64,000 bases of DNA from Solibacillus sp. R5-41 (lineage in GTDB: Bacteria; Bacillota; Bacilli; Bacillales_A; Planococcaceae). The notes below the pieces were generated by a model. It saw nothing but the letters and a program-made list of their open reading frames with translations. It did no database searches and was not told the origin of the DNA. The stretch lies in assembly GCF_002736105.1 (NCBI RefSeq), contig NZ_CP024123.1, forward strand, positions 1,046,001 to 1,110,000. Direction: 5' to 3'. The position numbers and the translations under genes were made by a program. Positions 8,859 through 18,075 of this stretch are shown here, one piece after another (positions within the stretch are counted from its first letter, which is position 1; each line of letters begins with the position of its first letter).

Positions 8859-9461
8859 TTGTACATGATTGTAAAAAGATCGCTCGATATTATATTTTCT
8901 TTCGCTTCATTAATCGTATTATTCCCATTATTTTTAATGTTAATTACTATCATCAAACTAGATTCGAAAGGTCCAGTACTATTTAAACAAAAGAGAGTAG
9001 GTATTCATAAAAGTCATTTTACAATTTTCAAGTTTCGAACGATGAAAATCGATACGCCTGAGAATACACCTACCCATCTATTGGAAAACCCGGAACAGTA
9101 CCTAACTAAAATAGGGAAGTTCTTAAGAAAAACGAGTTTAGATGAATTGCCTCAAATTTTGAATATATTTATTGGACATATAAGTCTTATTGGACCTCGA
9201 CCAGCGCTATGGAATCAATATGATTTAATTGCTGAACGTGATAAGTATGGTGCTAATGATGTGCTACCAGGTTTAACGGGATGGGCTCAAATTAATGGTA
9301 GAGATGAACTGACTATTGAAAACAAGGCGAAGCTAGATGGAGAGTACGTAAGGAGAATAGGTCTTTGGATGGATGTAAAGTGTTTCTTTGGGACGATTAT
9401 TAGATTATTTACAACAAATGGGATTGTTGAAGGTGGTACGGGAGCTATTAAATCTAAATGA
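8859..9461 (+). CDS. initiating sugar-phosphate transferase (EpsL/PglC-like)
   Basis: A 200-residue monotopic phosphoglycosyltransferase. One re-entrant hydrophobic helix (about 10-33) is followed by FKQKRVG, FKFRTMK, LRKTSLDELPQ, IGPRPAL and PGLTGWAQINGRDEL, all hallmarks of the bacterial sugar transferase family. It transfers a sugar-1-phosphate to undecaprenyl phosphate and starts each repeat unit at the inner membrane face. The size matches PglC/EpsL, which lack the big N-terminal domain of WbaP. TTG 8859 is chosen because AAGGAG lies 11 bases before it; ATG at 8865 is possible. Next to the 4,6-dehydratase, a diNAcBac- or QuiNAc-type first sugar is plausible. Confidence 0.92.
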   Translation: MYMIVKRSLDIIFSFASLIVLFPLFLMLITIIKLDSKGPVLFKQKRVGIHKSHFTIFKFRTMKIDTPENTPTHLLENPEQYLTKIGKFLRKTSLDELPQILNIFIGHISLIGPRPALWNQYDLIAERDKYGANDVLPGLTGWAQINGRDELTIENKAKLDGEYVRRIGLWMDVKCFFGTIIRLFTTNGIVEGGTGAIKSK

Positions 9462-9516
9462 AGTTTGAAGGATAATTGAACTACAATCGATCTAGAAGTT
9501 GGAGGTTAATCTTCAT

Positions 9517-10704
9517 ATGAAACTGCTTGTTATCTGCCAGTATTACTATCCTGAGCCATTTCGTATATCAGATATATGTGAATCACTAGTGGAAAAAGGT
9601 CATAATGTGACAGTTTTAACAGGACTCCCAAATTATCCTGAGGGAAAAGTACTTTATGATTATCGCTATGGGAAAAAGAGAAAAGAAGTTATTAATGGTG
9701 TAAAAGTAATAAGGAGTTTTGAAATTGGCCGAGGAAGCAGTAAAGTAACCCTTTTCTTAAATTATTTTAGCTTTGCCTTATCCGCTTCAGTTAAGACCCT
9801 ATTTATGAAAGGAAAGTTTGATGCGATATTAGTAAATCAACTTTCGCCAATTATTATGGGGGTTCCTGCAATCGTTTATAAAAAGAGGCATAAGAAAAAG
9901 ATGTTACTTTATTGCCTCGATTTATGGCCCGCTAGTTTAACTGCCGGTGGTATAAAAGAAGGTTCAATAATCTATAAGTTGTTTTTTTGTATTTCAAAGT
10001 GGATTTATAGTTCTGCAGATTATGTAGCGGTTAGCTCGGGTATGTTTAAAAATTATCTTAAAGAAACGATAGGAATAAATAGTGAATCAATTCTTTATAT
10101 GCCGCAATATGCTGAAACAATATTTACAGAAAAAGTGGAAGCAGAAAGTTGTAATGAATTCAATTTTGTATTTGCTGGAAATATAGGAGAAATGCAAAGT
10201 GTCGAAACGATTGTAAAGGCTGCATATGAGTTAAGTAATCACTCTGGTATTACTTTTCACATAGTTGGAGATGGCTCTAAATTAGAGGAATGTAAGCTTC
10301 TTAGTAAAAGTTTAGGACTGCATAATATTACTTTTTATGGAAGAAAACCACTGGGTGAAATGCCAAAATATTATGGAATGGCAGATGCAATGTTAATTAC
10401 ATTAAAAGATGATGAATTTATTTCGTCTACATTACCAGGAAAAATCCAATCTTATATGGCCGCTAGTAAACCTATAATCGGGGCAATTAATGGTGAAACA
10501 AATCAAGTAATTAAAGCAGCAGAATGTGGTTTGTGTTGTGAGGCGGAAAATTATAAAGAGTTAGCAAATTTAATATTGCAGTTTTGTAGAAGTAGTAAAA
10601 AGGACGAAATGGCTAACAATGCATATGACTATTACTATGAACACTATAGCAAAGAACAATTTATGTCGGTGCTAGAAAACACTTTACTCAAATTGAATGT
10701 TTAA
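9517..10704 (+). CDS. glycosyltransferase family 4 (WbuB-like)
   Basis: A 395-residue GT-B fold glycosyltransferase. The N-terminus CQYYYPEPFRISDICESL and GLPNYPEGKV, plus the C-terminal donor-binding region FISSTLPGKIQSYMAASKP, resemble the WbuB group, in which E. coli members transfer N-acetyl-L-fucosamine. The next three genes make UDP-L-FucNAc, so this is the best candidate for that transfer. ATG 9517 is preferred over an in-frame TTG at 9499 because GGAGG sits at 9501-9505. Substrate assignment is inference from family and neighbours. Confidence 0.85.
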   Translation: MKLLVICQYYYPEPFRISDICESLVEKGHNVTVLTGLPNYPEGKVLYDYRYGKKRKEVINGVKVIRSFEIGRGSSKVTLFLNYFSFALSASVKTLFMKGKFDAILVNQLSPIIMGVPAIVYKKRHKKKMLLYCLDLWPASLTAGGIKEGSIIYKLFFCISKWIYSSADYVAVSSGMFKNYLKETIGINSESILYMPQYAETIFTEKVEAESCNEFNFVFAGNIGEMQSVETIVKAAYELSNHSGITFHIVGDGSKLEECKLLSKSLGLHNITFYGRKPLGEMPKYYGMADAMLITLKDDEFISSTLPGKIQSYMAASKPIIGAINGETNQVIKAAECGLCCEAENYKELANLILQFCRSSKKDEMANNAYDYYYEHYSKEQFMSVLENTLLKLNV

Positions 10705-10793
10705 CAACGGGATGGTATAAGAGGTGAGAAGATTGGCCTCAATTTTGAAAAGACCTTGAAAAAACAGCACTTTAAACAATTGGGGGTAAATAT

Positions 10794-11852
10794 GTGTTTA
10801 AAAATAAAACTTTATTAATTACCGGGGGTACCGGTTCCTTTGGTAACGCTGTAATGGAAAGGTTTTTAGATAGTGAGATAAAAGAAATTCGCATTTTTTC
10901 ACGTGATGAGAAAAAACAAGATGATATGCGTAAATTATATAAGAATGACAAATTAAAATTTTATATTGGTGATGTAAGGGACATTGCAAGTGTCAAAAAT
11001 GCAATGTATGGTGTAGATTATATTTTCCATGCAGCTGCCCTCAAACAAGTTCCTTCTTGTGAATTTTTCCCCATGGAGGCTGTAAAAACAAATGTATTAG
11101 GTACTGATAATGTATTAACTGCAGCCATAGATAATGGCGTGCAGAAAGTAATTTGTCTTTCAACAGACAAAGCAGCCTATCCGATTAATGCAATGGGGAT
11201 TTCAAAAGCGATGATGGAAAAGGTAATTGTAGCAAAAGCTAAAACGGTTAATCCTGAGAAAACGTTAATATGTGGTACTCGCTACGGAAATGTGATGGCT
11301 TCACGCGGTTCTGTCATCCCATTATTTATTGAACAAATAAAAAATGGGAAAGCATTAACAATTACAGATCCTCACATGACTAGATTTTTAATGAGTCTAG
11401 AAGAAGCAGTTGAGCTAGTATTATTTGCATTTGAACACGCGGAGGCTGGGGATATTATGGTACAAAAATCACCAGCATCAACTATTGGTGACTTAGCCCA
11501 AGCTGTTAAAGAATTATTTAATGTAGATAATGAGATAAAAATTATAGGTACACGACATGGGGAAAAGCTTTACGAAACACTATTAACTCGTGAAGAGTAT
11601 TTGGTTGCACATGAGTTTGAAGGGTTCTACAAGGTACCTGCTGATACTCGTGATTTAAACTATGATAAATATTTCTTCGGTGGAGATAAAAAATTATCTA
11701 GTTATGAAGAGTATAATTCCCACAATACTAATCGTTTAACGATCGAACAAGTAAAAGAAAAATTGTTGAAACTTGATTTTGTGAAAGAAGAACTGAAAGG
11801 TTGGAATACGAATGAGGATACTCGTTACGGGTTCAAAAGGATTTATAGCTAA
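10794..11852 (+). CDS. capE: UDP-GlcNAc 4,6-dehydratase/5-epimerase, UDP-L-FucNAc pathway
   Basis: A 352-residue soluble short-chain dehydrogenase of the CapE/FnlA/WbjB group, the first step from UDP-GlcNAc toward UDP-N-acetyl-L-fucosamine. It shows GGTGSFG (11-17), HAAALKQVPSCEFFPMEA, CLSTDKAAYP with MGISK (Met replacing Tyr in the catalytic pair) and GTRYGNVMASRGSVIP. GTG 10794 is the start, with TGGGGGT eight bases before it; ATG at 10792 is out of frame. The last 41 bases overlap capF, indicating translational coupling. Confidence 0.95.
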   Translation: MFKNKTLLITGGTGSFGNAVMERFLDSEIKEIRIFSRDEKKQDDMRKLYKNDKLKFYIGDVRDIASVKNAMYGVDYIFHAAALKQVPSCEFFPMEAVKTNVLGTDNVLTAAIDNGVQKVICLSTDKAAYPINAMGISKAMMEKVIVAKAKTVNPEKTLICGTRYGNVMASRGSVIPLFIEQIKNGKALTITDPHMTRFLMSLEEAVELVLFAFEHAEAGDIMVQKSPASTIGDLAQAVKELFNVDNEIKIIGTRHGEKLYETLLTREEYLVAHEFEGFYKVPADTRDLNYDKYFFGGDKKLSSYEEYNSHNTNRLTIEQVKEKLLKLDFVKEELKGWNTNEDTRYGFKRIYS

Positions 11853-12921
11853 AAATCTAATAGCAGAGTTAAAGAGTAGAGGTTATTCAGAAATTTTTGA
11901 GTTCTCACGACAAACAGATTCAACTTTACTTGATGAATATTGTGAAAAAGCAGATTTTATATACCATTTAGCAGGGGTTAATCGTCCGAAAGAAAAAGCA
12001 GAGTTCATGAAAGGAAATTTTGAATTTACATCAATATTGCTAAAAACACTTAAAAAGTACAATAATAATTGTCCCATTATGATATCTTCATCCACACAAG
12101 CGCAATTAAATAATCCTTATGGTGTGAGTAAAAAGTCAAGTGAAGATCTTTTATTTGAATATAGTAAGGAGACTAGGGCAAAAGTTCTCGTATATCGTCT
12201 TCCGAATGTTTTTGGGAAGTGGTGTAAACCAAATTACAATAGTGTAATAGCTACGTATTGTCATAATATAAGTCGCAATATACCGATTGCGATGAATGAT
12301 AGTTCCATACAATTAAGTTTAGTATATATAGATGATTTAGTTACAGATTTAATCAATGCACTATATGGTTGTGAAAACCGAGTAGGAGAATTCTGTGAAA
12401 TTCCGGTTATTCATAGAATTACTTTAGGAGAAATTAAAGATTTAATATATTCTTTTAAAAATAGCCGCGAAGAACATTCAATCCCTCAGATGTCAGACAC
12501 TTTTACGAAAAAATTGTATAGTACGTATTTAAGCTATTTACCAAAAGACCAATTTAGCTATGATCTAAAAATGAATATTGATCAAAGAGGATCCTTTACA
12601 GAGTTCATAAAAACAGCTGATCGAGGACAGGTTTCTGTTAATATTTCAAAGCCAGGAATTACAAAAGGTAACCATTGGCATCATACAAAAAATGAAAAGT
12701 TCTTAGTTGTAAACGGGAATGGGGTTATCCGATTCAGAAATATTGATTCAGAGGAAGTAATAGAATACTTCGTTAGCGATGAAAAATTAGAAGTTGTGGA
12801 TATTCCAGTAGGGTATACGCATAATATTGAAAATCTAGGTGAAACAAATATGGTCACAATAATGTGGGTGAATGAAGTATTCAATCCAGAGAAGCCGGAT
12901 ACTTTCTATTTGGAGGTGTAA
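11812..12921 (+). CDS. capF: bifunctional UDP-sugar epimerase/reductase with C-terminal cupin, UDP-L-FucNAc pathway
   Basis: A 369-residue CapF/FnlB/WbjC enzyme. The N-terminal short-chain dehydrogenase domain (VTGSKGFIAKNL, HLAGVNRP, NPYGVSKK) reduces the 4-keto sugar with NADPH. The C-terminal cupin domain starts near residue 250 and carries the metal ligands in KGNHWHHTKNEKF; it performs the 3-epimerisation. It sits between capE and capG in the canonical order and overlaps capE by 41 bases. Confidence 0.95.
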   Translation: MRILVTGSKGFIAKNLIAELKSRGYSEIFEFSRQTDSTLLDEYCEKADFIYHLAGVNRPKEKAEFMKGNFEFTSILLKTLKKYNNNCPIMISSSTQAQLNNPYGVSKKSSEDLLFEYSKETRAKVLVYRLPNVFGKWCKPNYNSVIATYCHNISRNIPIAMNDSSIQLSLVYIDDLVTDLINALYGCENRVGEFCEIPVIHRITLGEIKDLIYSFKNSREEHSIPQMSDTFTKKLYSTYLSYLPKDQFSYDLKMNIDQRGSFTEFIKTADRGQVSVNISKPGITKGNHWHHTKNEKFLVVNGNGVIRFRNIDSEEVIEYFVSDEKLEVVDIPVGYTHNIENLGETNMVTIMWVNEVFNPEKPDTFYLEV

Positions 12922-12941
12922 CTATAAAAAGGCTAAAAGTA

Positions 12942-14054
12942 ATGACTGTCGTTGGGACTCGTCCAGAAATTATTCGACTATCTGCAGTCATAAATAAATT
13001 AGAGGAATCAAATGCAATTGAGCACGTACTTGTTCATACAGGGCAAAATTATGATTACGAACTTAATGAAGTTTTTTTTGATGATTTTAATTTAAAAAAA
13101 CCAGATTATTTTCTTAATGCTGCTAGCGAAACAACAATTGGAACAATAGGAAATATTCTTATAACTATTGACCCTATTTTAGAAGAAATTAAACCAGATG
13201 CATTTTTAGTATTAGGGGATACGAATAGTTGCTTATGTGCATTAGCAGCTAAGAGAAGACATATTCCGATTTTCCATATGGAAGCTGGAAATCGATGCTT
13301 TGACCAACGAGTGCCGGAAGAAATAAACCGAAAAATTGTCGACCATATTTCAGACATTAACTTAACATATAGTGATATTGCCAGGGAATATTTATTAAGA
13401 GAAGGATTACCTGCTGATCGTATCATAAAAACAGGTAGTCCTATGTTTGAAGTTTTAAATTCTAGAAAAGCAGACATTGAAGACTCAGATGTGTTAGAGA
13501 GGTTAGAACTAAAAGAGGGTGAATATTTTGTCTTATCTGCCCATCGAGAAGAAAATATCAATTCAGAAACCAACTTTTTAGATTTAATGGATAGTTTAAA
13601 TGCGATTGCAGAAAAATACGATATGCCGGTCATTGTTAGTACACACCCTAGAACGAAAAAGATGATTGATAAAAAAGAAATTGCATTTAACCCATTGGTG
13701 AAAATAATGAAACCTCTAGGATTTAATGATTATGTAAAGCTTCAAATGAAAGCTAAGGTAGTACTCAGTGATAGTGGGACGATAAGTGAAGAGTCTTCCA
13801 TACTTGGATTTAGAGCACTAAAAATTAGACAAGCGCATGAAAGACCTGAAGCGATGGAGGAGGCTTCCGTCATGATGGTTGGGTTGAAGAAAGAGAGAGT
13901 TTTACAAGGGATAGAAATTTTAGAAATGCAAGAAGCGGAAACATTAAGATTTGTTGAAGATTACATGAGGCCTAATGTGTCTGATAAGGTGCTTAGGATT
14001 ATTTTGTCATATACGGATTATGTGAATCGGGTTGTATGGAGTAACAAGTTATGA
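12942..14054 (+). CDS. capG: UDP-sugar 2-epimerase making UDP-L-FucNAc
   Basis: A CapG/FnlC/WbjD homologue of the UDP-GlcNAc 2-epimerase fold, the last step to UDP-N-acetyl-L-fucosamine. Motifs: VVGTRPEIIRLS, HTGQNYDYELN, LGDTNSCL, HMEAGNRCFDQRVPEEINR, SAHREENI, SDSGTISEESS. From ATG 12942 it has 370 residues and no ribosome binding site at normal distance. The strong site TGGAGGTG (12911-12918) is spaced for the in-frame ATA at 12924, which would give IKRLKV before the methionine, as expected for this family. The real start may therefore be a rare ATA. The stop overlaps the next start (ATGA). Confidence 0.93.
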   Translation: MTVVGTRPEIIRLSAVINKLEESNAIEHVLVHTGQNYDYELNEVFFDDFNLKKPDYFLNAASETTIGTIGNILITIDPILEEIKPDAFLVLGDTNSCLCALAAKRRHIPIFHMEAGNRCFDQRVPEEINRKIVDHISDINLTYSDIAREYLLREGLPADRIIKTGSPMFEVLNSRKADIEDSDVLERLELKEGEYFVLSAHREENINSETNFLDLMDSLNAIAEKYDMPVIVSTHPRTKKMIDKKEIAFNPLVKIMKPLGFNDYVKLQMKAKVVLSDSGTISEESSILGFRALKIRQAHERPEAMEEASVMMVGLKKERVLQGIEILEMQEAETLRFVEDYMRPNVSDKVLRIILSYTDYVNRVVWSNKL

Positions 14055-15253
14055 AGGTATTACAGATAAACTCAGTTTGTGGGGTAGGGAGTACTGGTAG
14101 AATTGCAACAGACATCCATCATATTTTGATTAATCAAGGACATGATAGTTTCATTGCATACGGAAGAGGATTTCCAATTAATTGTGATTCAACCATTAGA
14201 ATTGGAACTAATTTTGACAATTATGCACATGTTGCCTTAACGCGGATATATGATAAGCATGGATTTGGATCAAGGAATGCTACGATAGAATTTTTAAGAA
14301 AAGTAGAAGTTCTTAATCCGGATGTAATTCATTTACATAACATTCATGGATATTATATCAATATTGAAATGTTATTTGATTATCTAAAAAAATCTAATAA
14401 GCCTGTTATTTGGACACTTCATGATTGTTGGGCTTTTACTGGACATTGTTCTCATTTTGAATCCATTAGTTGTGATAAGTGGAAAACGGGGTGTAGCAAT
14501 TGTCCACAGAAAAATGTATACCCCACTAGTTTGATCGTTGATAATTCTAAAAATAATTATATGAGTAAAAAAGATATTTTCACAGGTGTTAGAGATTTAA
14601 CTATAGTCACTCCATCACGATGGTTATCAGCTTTAGTACAAGAGTCTTTTTTAGGAGAATACCCTGTCGAAGTAATTCACAATGGAATAAATTTAGATGT
14701 TTTCAAACCTACAGAGAGTATGTTTAGAAAAAAACATAATTTATTTAATAAATTTCTCATATTAGGAGTGGCAAATAATTGGAATACAAAAAAAGGTTTC
14801 GCTTACTTTAAGGAGTTATCAAAGTTATTAGAGAAAGATGAAGTAATAGTATTAGTGGGTTTATCGGAGAAACAAAAAAAAGAATTACCTAAAAATATAA
14901 TTGGTATAACAAGAACTAATGATATTCAAGAACTGGCTGAAATTTATTCAGCAGCAGATGTTTTTTTAAATCCAACAATGGAAGATAATTTTCCTACCAC
15001 GAATATAGAAGCTTTAGCCTGTGGTACACCTGTAATTACATTTGATACAGGGGGAAGCCCAGAAATTATTAATAATAAATGTGGCATCGTAGTCGAAAAG
15101 AAAGGTATTAATAATTTAAAAAGGGCTATTGAAACAGTTTATGAGAAAAGAAAATCATCCTACTTTGATTTTTGTATACAAAGGTCGAATCAATTATATA
15201 GTAAATTTGATCGCTTTAATGATTATGTAAATATTTACAATAATATCGTGTGA
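14051..15253 (+). CDS. glycosyltransferase family 4
   Basis: A 400-residue GT-B glycosyltransferase. The N-terminus shows NSVCGVGSTGRIATDI (acceptor side) and HLHNIHGYYIN. The C-terminal half shows the GT4 E-x7-E region, NPTMEDNFPTTNIEALACG followed by GGSPEII. A cysteine-rich loop (TGHCSHFESISCDKW, then CSNC) is typical of one O-antigen subgroup of GT4. The start overlaps the capG stop by four bases, so the two are co-translated. It adds one sugar of the repeat unit; donor unknown. Confidence 0.88.
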   Translation: MKVLQINSVCGVGSTGRIATDIHHILINQGHDSFIAYGRGFPINCDSTIRIGTNFDNYAHVALTRIYDKHGFGSRNATIEFLRKVEVLNPDVIHLHNIHGYYINIEMLFDYLKKSNKPVIWTLHDCWAFTGHCSHFESISCDKWKTGCSNCPQKNVYPTSLIVDNSKNNYMSKKDIFTGVRDLTIVTPSRWLSALVQESFLGEYPVEVIHNGINLDVFKPTESMFRKKHNLFNKFLILGVANNWNTKKGFAYFKELSKLLEKDEVIVLVGLSEKQKKELPKNIIGITRTNDIQELAEIYSAADVFLNPTMEDNFPTTNIEALACGTPVITFDTGGSPEIINNKCGIVVEKKGINNLKRAIETVYEKRKSSYFDFCIQRSNQLYSKFDRFNDYVNIYNNIV

Positions 15254-15291
15254 TTTTTGTTATCTTCTTCATGAATAGTAGGTGAACCTAG

Positions 15292-16416
15292 ATGTATTAT
15301 GGAGTCTATTTATTGGGAATTACTTTATCACTAATAAATGGTAAGAGCAAAACTTTTTTTCTGATCTTTGCAACTGTTTTAGCAGGGTTGGCCTTTTTTA
15401 GATATGGTGTAGGTCCAGATTATTTTGCCTATGAATATTTATATAACAGATTGAATGAATCACCTGTAAAAGAATTTTTGTATAGTGTTGATAGTCAAGA
15501 AATTTTATTTAGATTTTTTGGATCAGTATTAAAGAGTCTTGGCATTTCATATCAACAGTATTTATCTTTAATTGCTATTATTAACCTGTATTTTATAGGT
15601 AAAAAGTGTAAGAGATATAGTGAGAATCCAATTCTTTCTCTTCTAATATATTTTTCTTTTTATTATTTTGTTTGGACGTTTAGTGGATTAAGACAGGGGC
15701 TTACACTGGCAATAGGAATATATTATTTACTCGAATGCTTAGATAATAATAAGACTGTCAAATTGTTTATAGTCACTATTTTATTATCCTTTATTCATGC
15801 ATCAGCAATTGTATTATTGCCGTTGTATTTTATTTCCAGAGTTAATTTTGCAAAAAAAACGCTCATTTATTTAGTACTAACAAGTATTTTGATTTCAACT
15901 TTACCGATAGGTCTAATAATTAACCATCTAAATTGGATACCTTTTATCAACAGAATCATACCCTACTCTACATTTAATAACAGTATTAATAATATACTTG
16001 ATTTTCAAAGTATAATTAGAATTATTTTTTTAATAATTGCTTTTTTTTATTACGATGCATATTCACAAAAAAGTGAATTCTCCAAAAGGGTTATTAATAT
16101 TTATATCATTAGTTATTGTTTATATTTTATTCTTAAATTTTCGGAAATTACAGCAGCAAGAATTGCTCTTTATGGGGGCATTTTAAATATCATATTACTA
16201 ACTAATTTTTATTATTTATATAAAGATAAGATAAATAAATTAATCTATATGGGATGTTTAGTATTTTTGAGTGTGATTTATTTAAATAAGGAGTTAAAGA
16301 CTTTAGAAGAACGAACAGGATTAGAACATGCTAATTCTTTCCTAATACCGTACACTAATATATTTCATAAAAATGAGTACAATTTTAATAATAGATATAA
16401 AAACTATTTAGAGTGA
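15292..16416 (+). CDS. EpsG/Wzy-like polysaccharide polymerase
   Basis: A 374-residue protein with about ten membrane helices and the EpsG-family N-terminal signature FFRYGVGPDYFAYEYLYN. This R-x-G-x-D-Y-x-x-Y pattern is typical of this O-antigen polymerase relative. SGLRQGLTLAIGIYYL around residue 133 is a second family hallmark. It probably joins repeat units at the outer face of the membrane after Wzx export. It is the only polymerase candidate in the locus. Base composition is visibly more AT-rich than the flanking housekeeping genes. Confidence 0.82.
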   Translation: MYYGVYLLGITLSLINGKSKTFFLIFATVLAGLAFFRYGVGPDYFAYEYLYNRLNESPVKEFLYSVDSQEILFRFFGSVLKSLGISYQQYLSLIAIINLYFIGKKCKRYSENPILSLLIYFSFYYFVWTFSGLRQGLTLAIGIYYLLECLDNNKTVKLFIVTILLSFIHASAIVLLPLYFISRVNFAKKTLIYLVLTSILISTLPIGLIINHLNWIPFINRIIPYSTFNNSINNILDFQSIIRIIFLIIAFFYYDAYSQKSEFSKRVINIYIISYCLYFILKFSEITAARIALYGGILNIILLTNFYYLYKDKINKLIYMGCLVFLSVIYLNKELKTLEERTGLEHANSFLIPYTNIFHKNEYNFNNRYKNYLE

Positions 16417-16545
16417 AAAATTTCAAGTTAATAATATAACTAGAAACTAGGGAATTTGAATTAAAAAGGAAGTGTTCAATAACTAAGACTTCGGGTTGAA
16501 GAGTTTACAAGCCGGCATCTCTTTGTTATGCCTTACCTATTGAAT

Positions 16546-16559
16546 GACACATATGTGTC
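16546..16559. repeat. perfect 14-base palindrome in the polymerase-GT2 gap
   Basis: GACACATATGTGTC is its own reverse complement. It is followed by GTGACACTTTGACA and preceded by TTGAAT, and TTCAATA/TATTGAA arms occur within 70 bases. It could be a relic of an insertion-sequence end or a protein-binding site. There is no transposase nearby. Confidence 0.4.
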
Positions 16560-16679
16560 CGTGACACTTTGACATTTCATCGCATGCTTTAGCAGAAAGA
16601 TTTTATGAATAAAGTAATAAGAAGAAAGAACAAACATAAATAAATCCTAATTTTTATATGAAGATAAGGAGTAGTTTTT

Positions 16680-17675
16680 ATGAAAATAAGTGTGATTATT
16701 CCTGTATTCAATGTTGAAAATTATCTAAAACAATGTATTGATAGTGTCCTAGCTCAGTCTTATAAGAATTTAGAAATATTATTAATTAATGATGGTTCTA
16801 CAGATAATAGTGAAATTATATGTAGAGAGTATGAAGGGGAATTTTCAAATATTACACTAATAAATAAAGAAAATAGCGGGCAATCTGATGCAAGGAATGT
16901 TGGAATTCTCAATTCCACTGGCGAGTATATTATATTTCTGGATTCTGATGACTATTGGGGAATGAATTTCTTAAAGGATTTAGTAAAGGAAATTGAAGGA
17001 AATCAGGGATTAGATTTTATATTTTTTAGGTATCAAATGTTTTATCACTTGAAAAGGGTTTTTAAAGAACCTGATATTAATATATGTAAAAAAAAGATTG
17101 ATGGTATAAGTGGTAAAGAGTGTCTAGAACATATTTTTGGAAATAATAAAGAATATAATTGGTTTGCAGTTCTTTACTTGGTTAGAAGAGAGTTTGTAAT
17201 TCAGAATAATCTCTTTTTTGAAATGAATAGAAATTATGAAGACATGCTGTGGACACCTCAAATTTTTTTGAAAGCTAAAAACGTTAAATATTATGATAAA
17301 CCGATTTATGTTTATAGACTTGGACGAGATGGTTCTATCACAGCTTCCTTTTCTAAAAAAAGCATTAAAGACAGTATATTTATATCTTCGTTTTGGCATG
17401 AAGAATTAAGGAAATATGATATTGAAGATAATCTTAAAGCAAATTTATTAAATAATTTCAGTACGAGATATTATGTTTCGATATGGTTTTCAGGACTACT
17501 AAATAAAAATGAAAAAAAAGAAGTAGTAACGATGTTAAAAGAGCATCAGTATCTTCTAAAGTATGGAAAAGAATTCAAAAAAAAATTGACTGCTTTAATG
17601 TGCGAAATTATTGGGTTTAATGCATGTATTGCTATTTTTAAAATATTAATAAAAGTTAAACGGAAATTAAAGTGA
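16680..17675 (+). CDS. glycosyltransferase family 2
   Basis: A 331-residue GT-A glycosyltransferase. It has VIIPVFNVENYLKQCIDSV, INDGSTD (36-42), SGQSDARN and the metal-binding FLDSDDYW (87-93, DxD type), followed by a longer variable C-terminal part that probably binds the acceptor. It follows a 263-base gap after the polymerase gene. It adds one residue to the repeat unit, donor unknown. Ribosome binding site AAGGAG about eight bases before ATG. Confidence 0.9.
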   Translation: MKISVIIPVFNVENYLKQCIDSVLAQSYKNLEILLINDGSTDNSEIICREYEGEFSNITLINKENSGQSDARNVGILNSTGEYIIFLDSDDYWGMNFLKDLVKEIEGNQGLDFIFFRYQMFYHLKRVFKEPDINICKKKIDGISGKECLEHIFGNNKEYNWFAVLYLVRREFVIQNNLFFEMNRNYEDMLWTPQIFLKAKNVKYYDKPIYVYRLGRDGSITASFSKKSIKDSIFISSFWHEELRKYDIEDNLKANLLNNFSTRYYVSIWFSGLLNKNEKKEVVTMLKEHQYLLKYGKEFKKKLTALMCEIIGFNACIAIFKILIKVKRKLK

Positions 17676-18075
17676 AAAGCAATATGGTATCTTTTTTGGG
17701 AGACAGATTTTACAGTTACTTAAAAAAAAAAACGCACACTATTGAGTGTAGATACAAATATAGCAATTTCGAAAGGTAAATGCAGCAAATGAAATGGCAG
17801 TGGGGTATGTAAAGTTATTAATGCTACTTAATATACAAATAGGATTGGTAGAAAGATTTTATACTCATAGAAATATTAAGATTATAGCTTGAAAATAAAA
17901 TTTCAACTCAATGCTAACATTATAAAACAATTAAAAATTATTTCCATATATGCTCTTTCAATCATAGCTATTAGAAATAGATGATTTTTCCCGTGCATAT
18001 ATAGAAGTGAGTAAATGGAAGTAAATAGGCAATAATGACTGCGAATTAATAATTTGATTAAGGAGAGTAGAGTAA
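17676..18075 (+). other. 400-base non-coding, AT-rich gap between two GT2 genes
   Basis: Very AT-rich, with an A-tract of about a dozen bases near 17726 and only very short frames, the longest about 32 codons from ATG near 17791 with no match I recognise. No terminator with a clear stem, no dispersed repeat and no RNA gene was seen. It may be debris of a lost gene. Confidence 0.4.

Noticed and set aside
13106-13633. 175-codon minus-strand frame opposite capG
   Set aside because: Fully antisense to a well-supported enzyme gene, no family likeness and no start signal.
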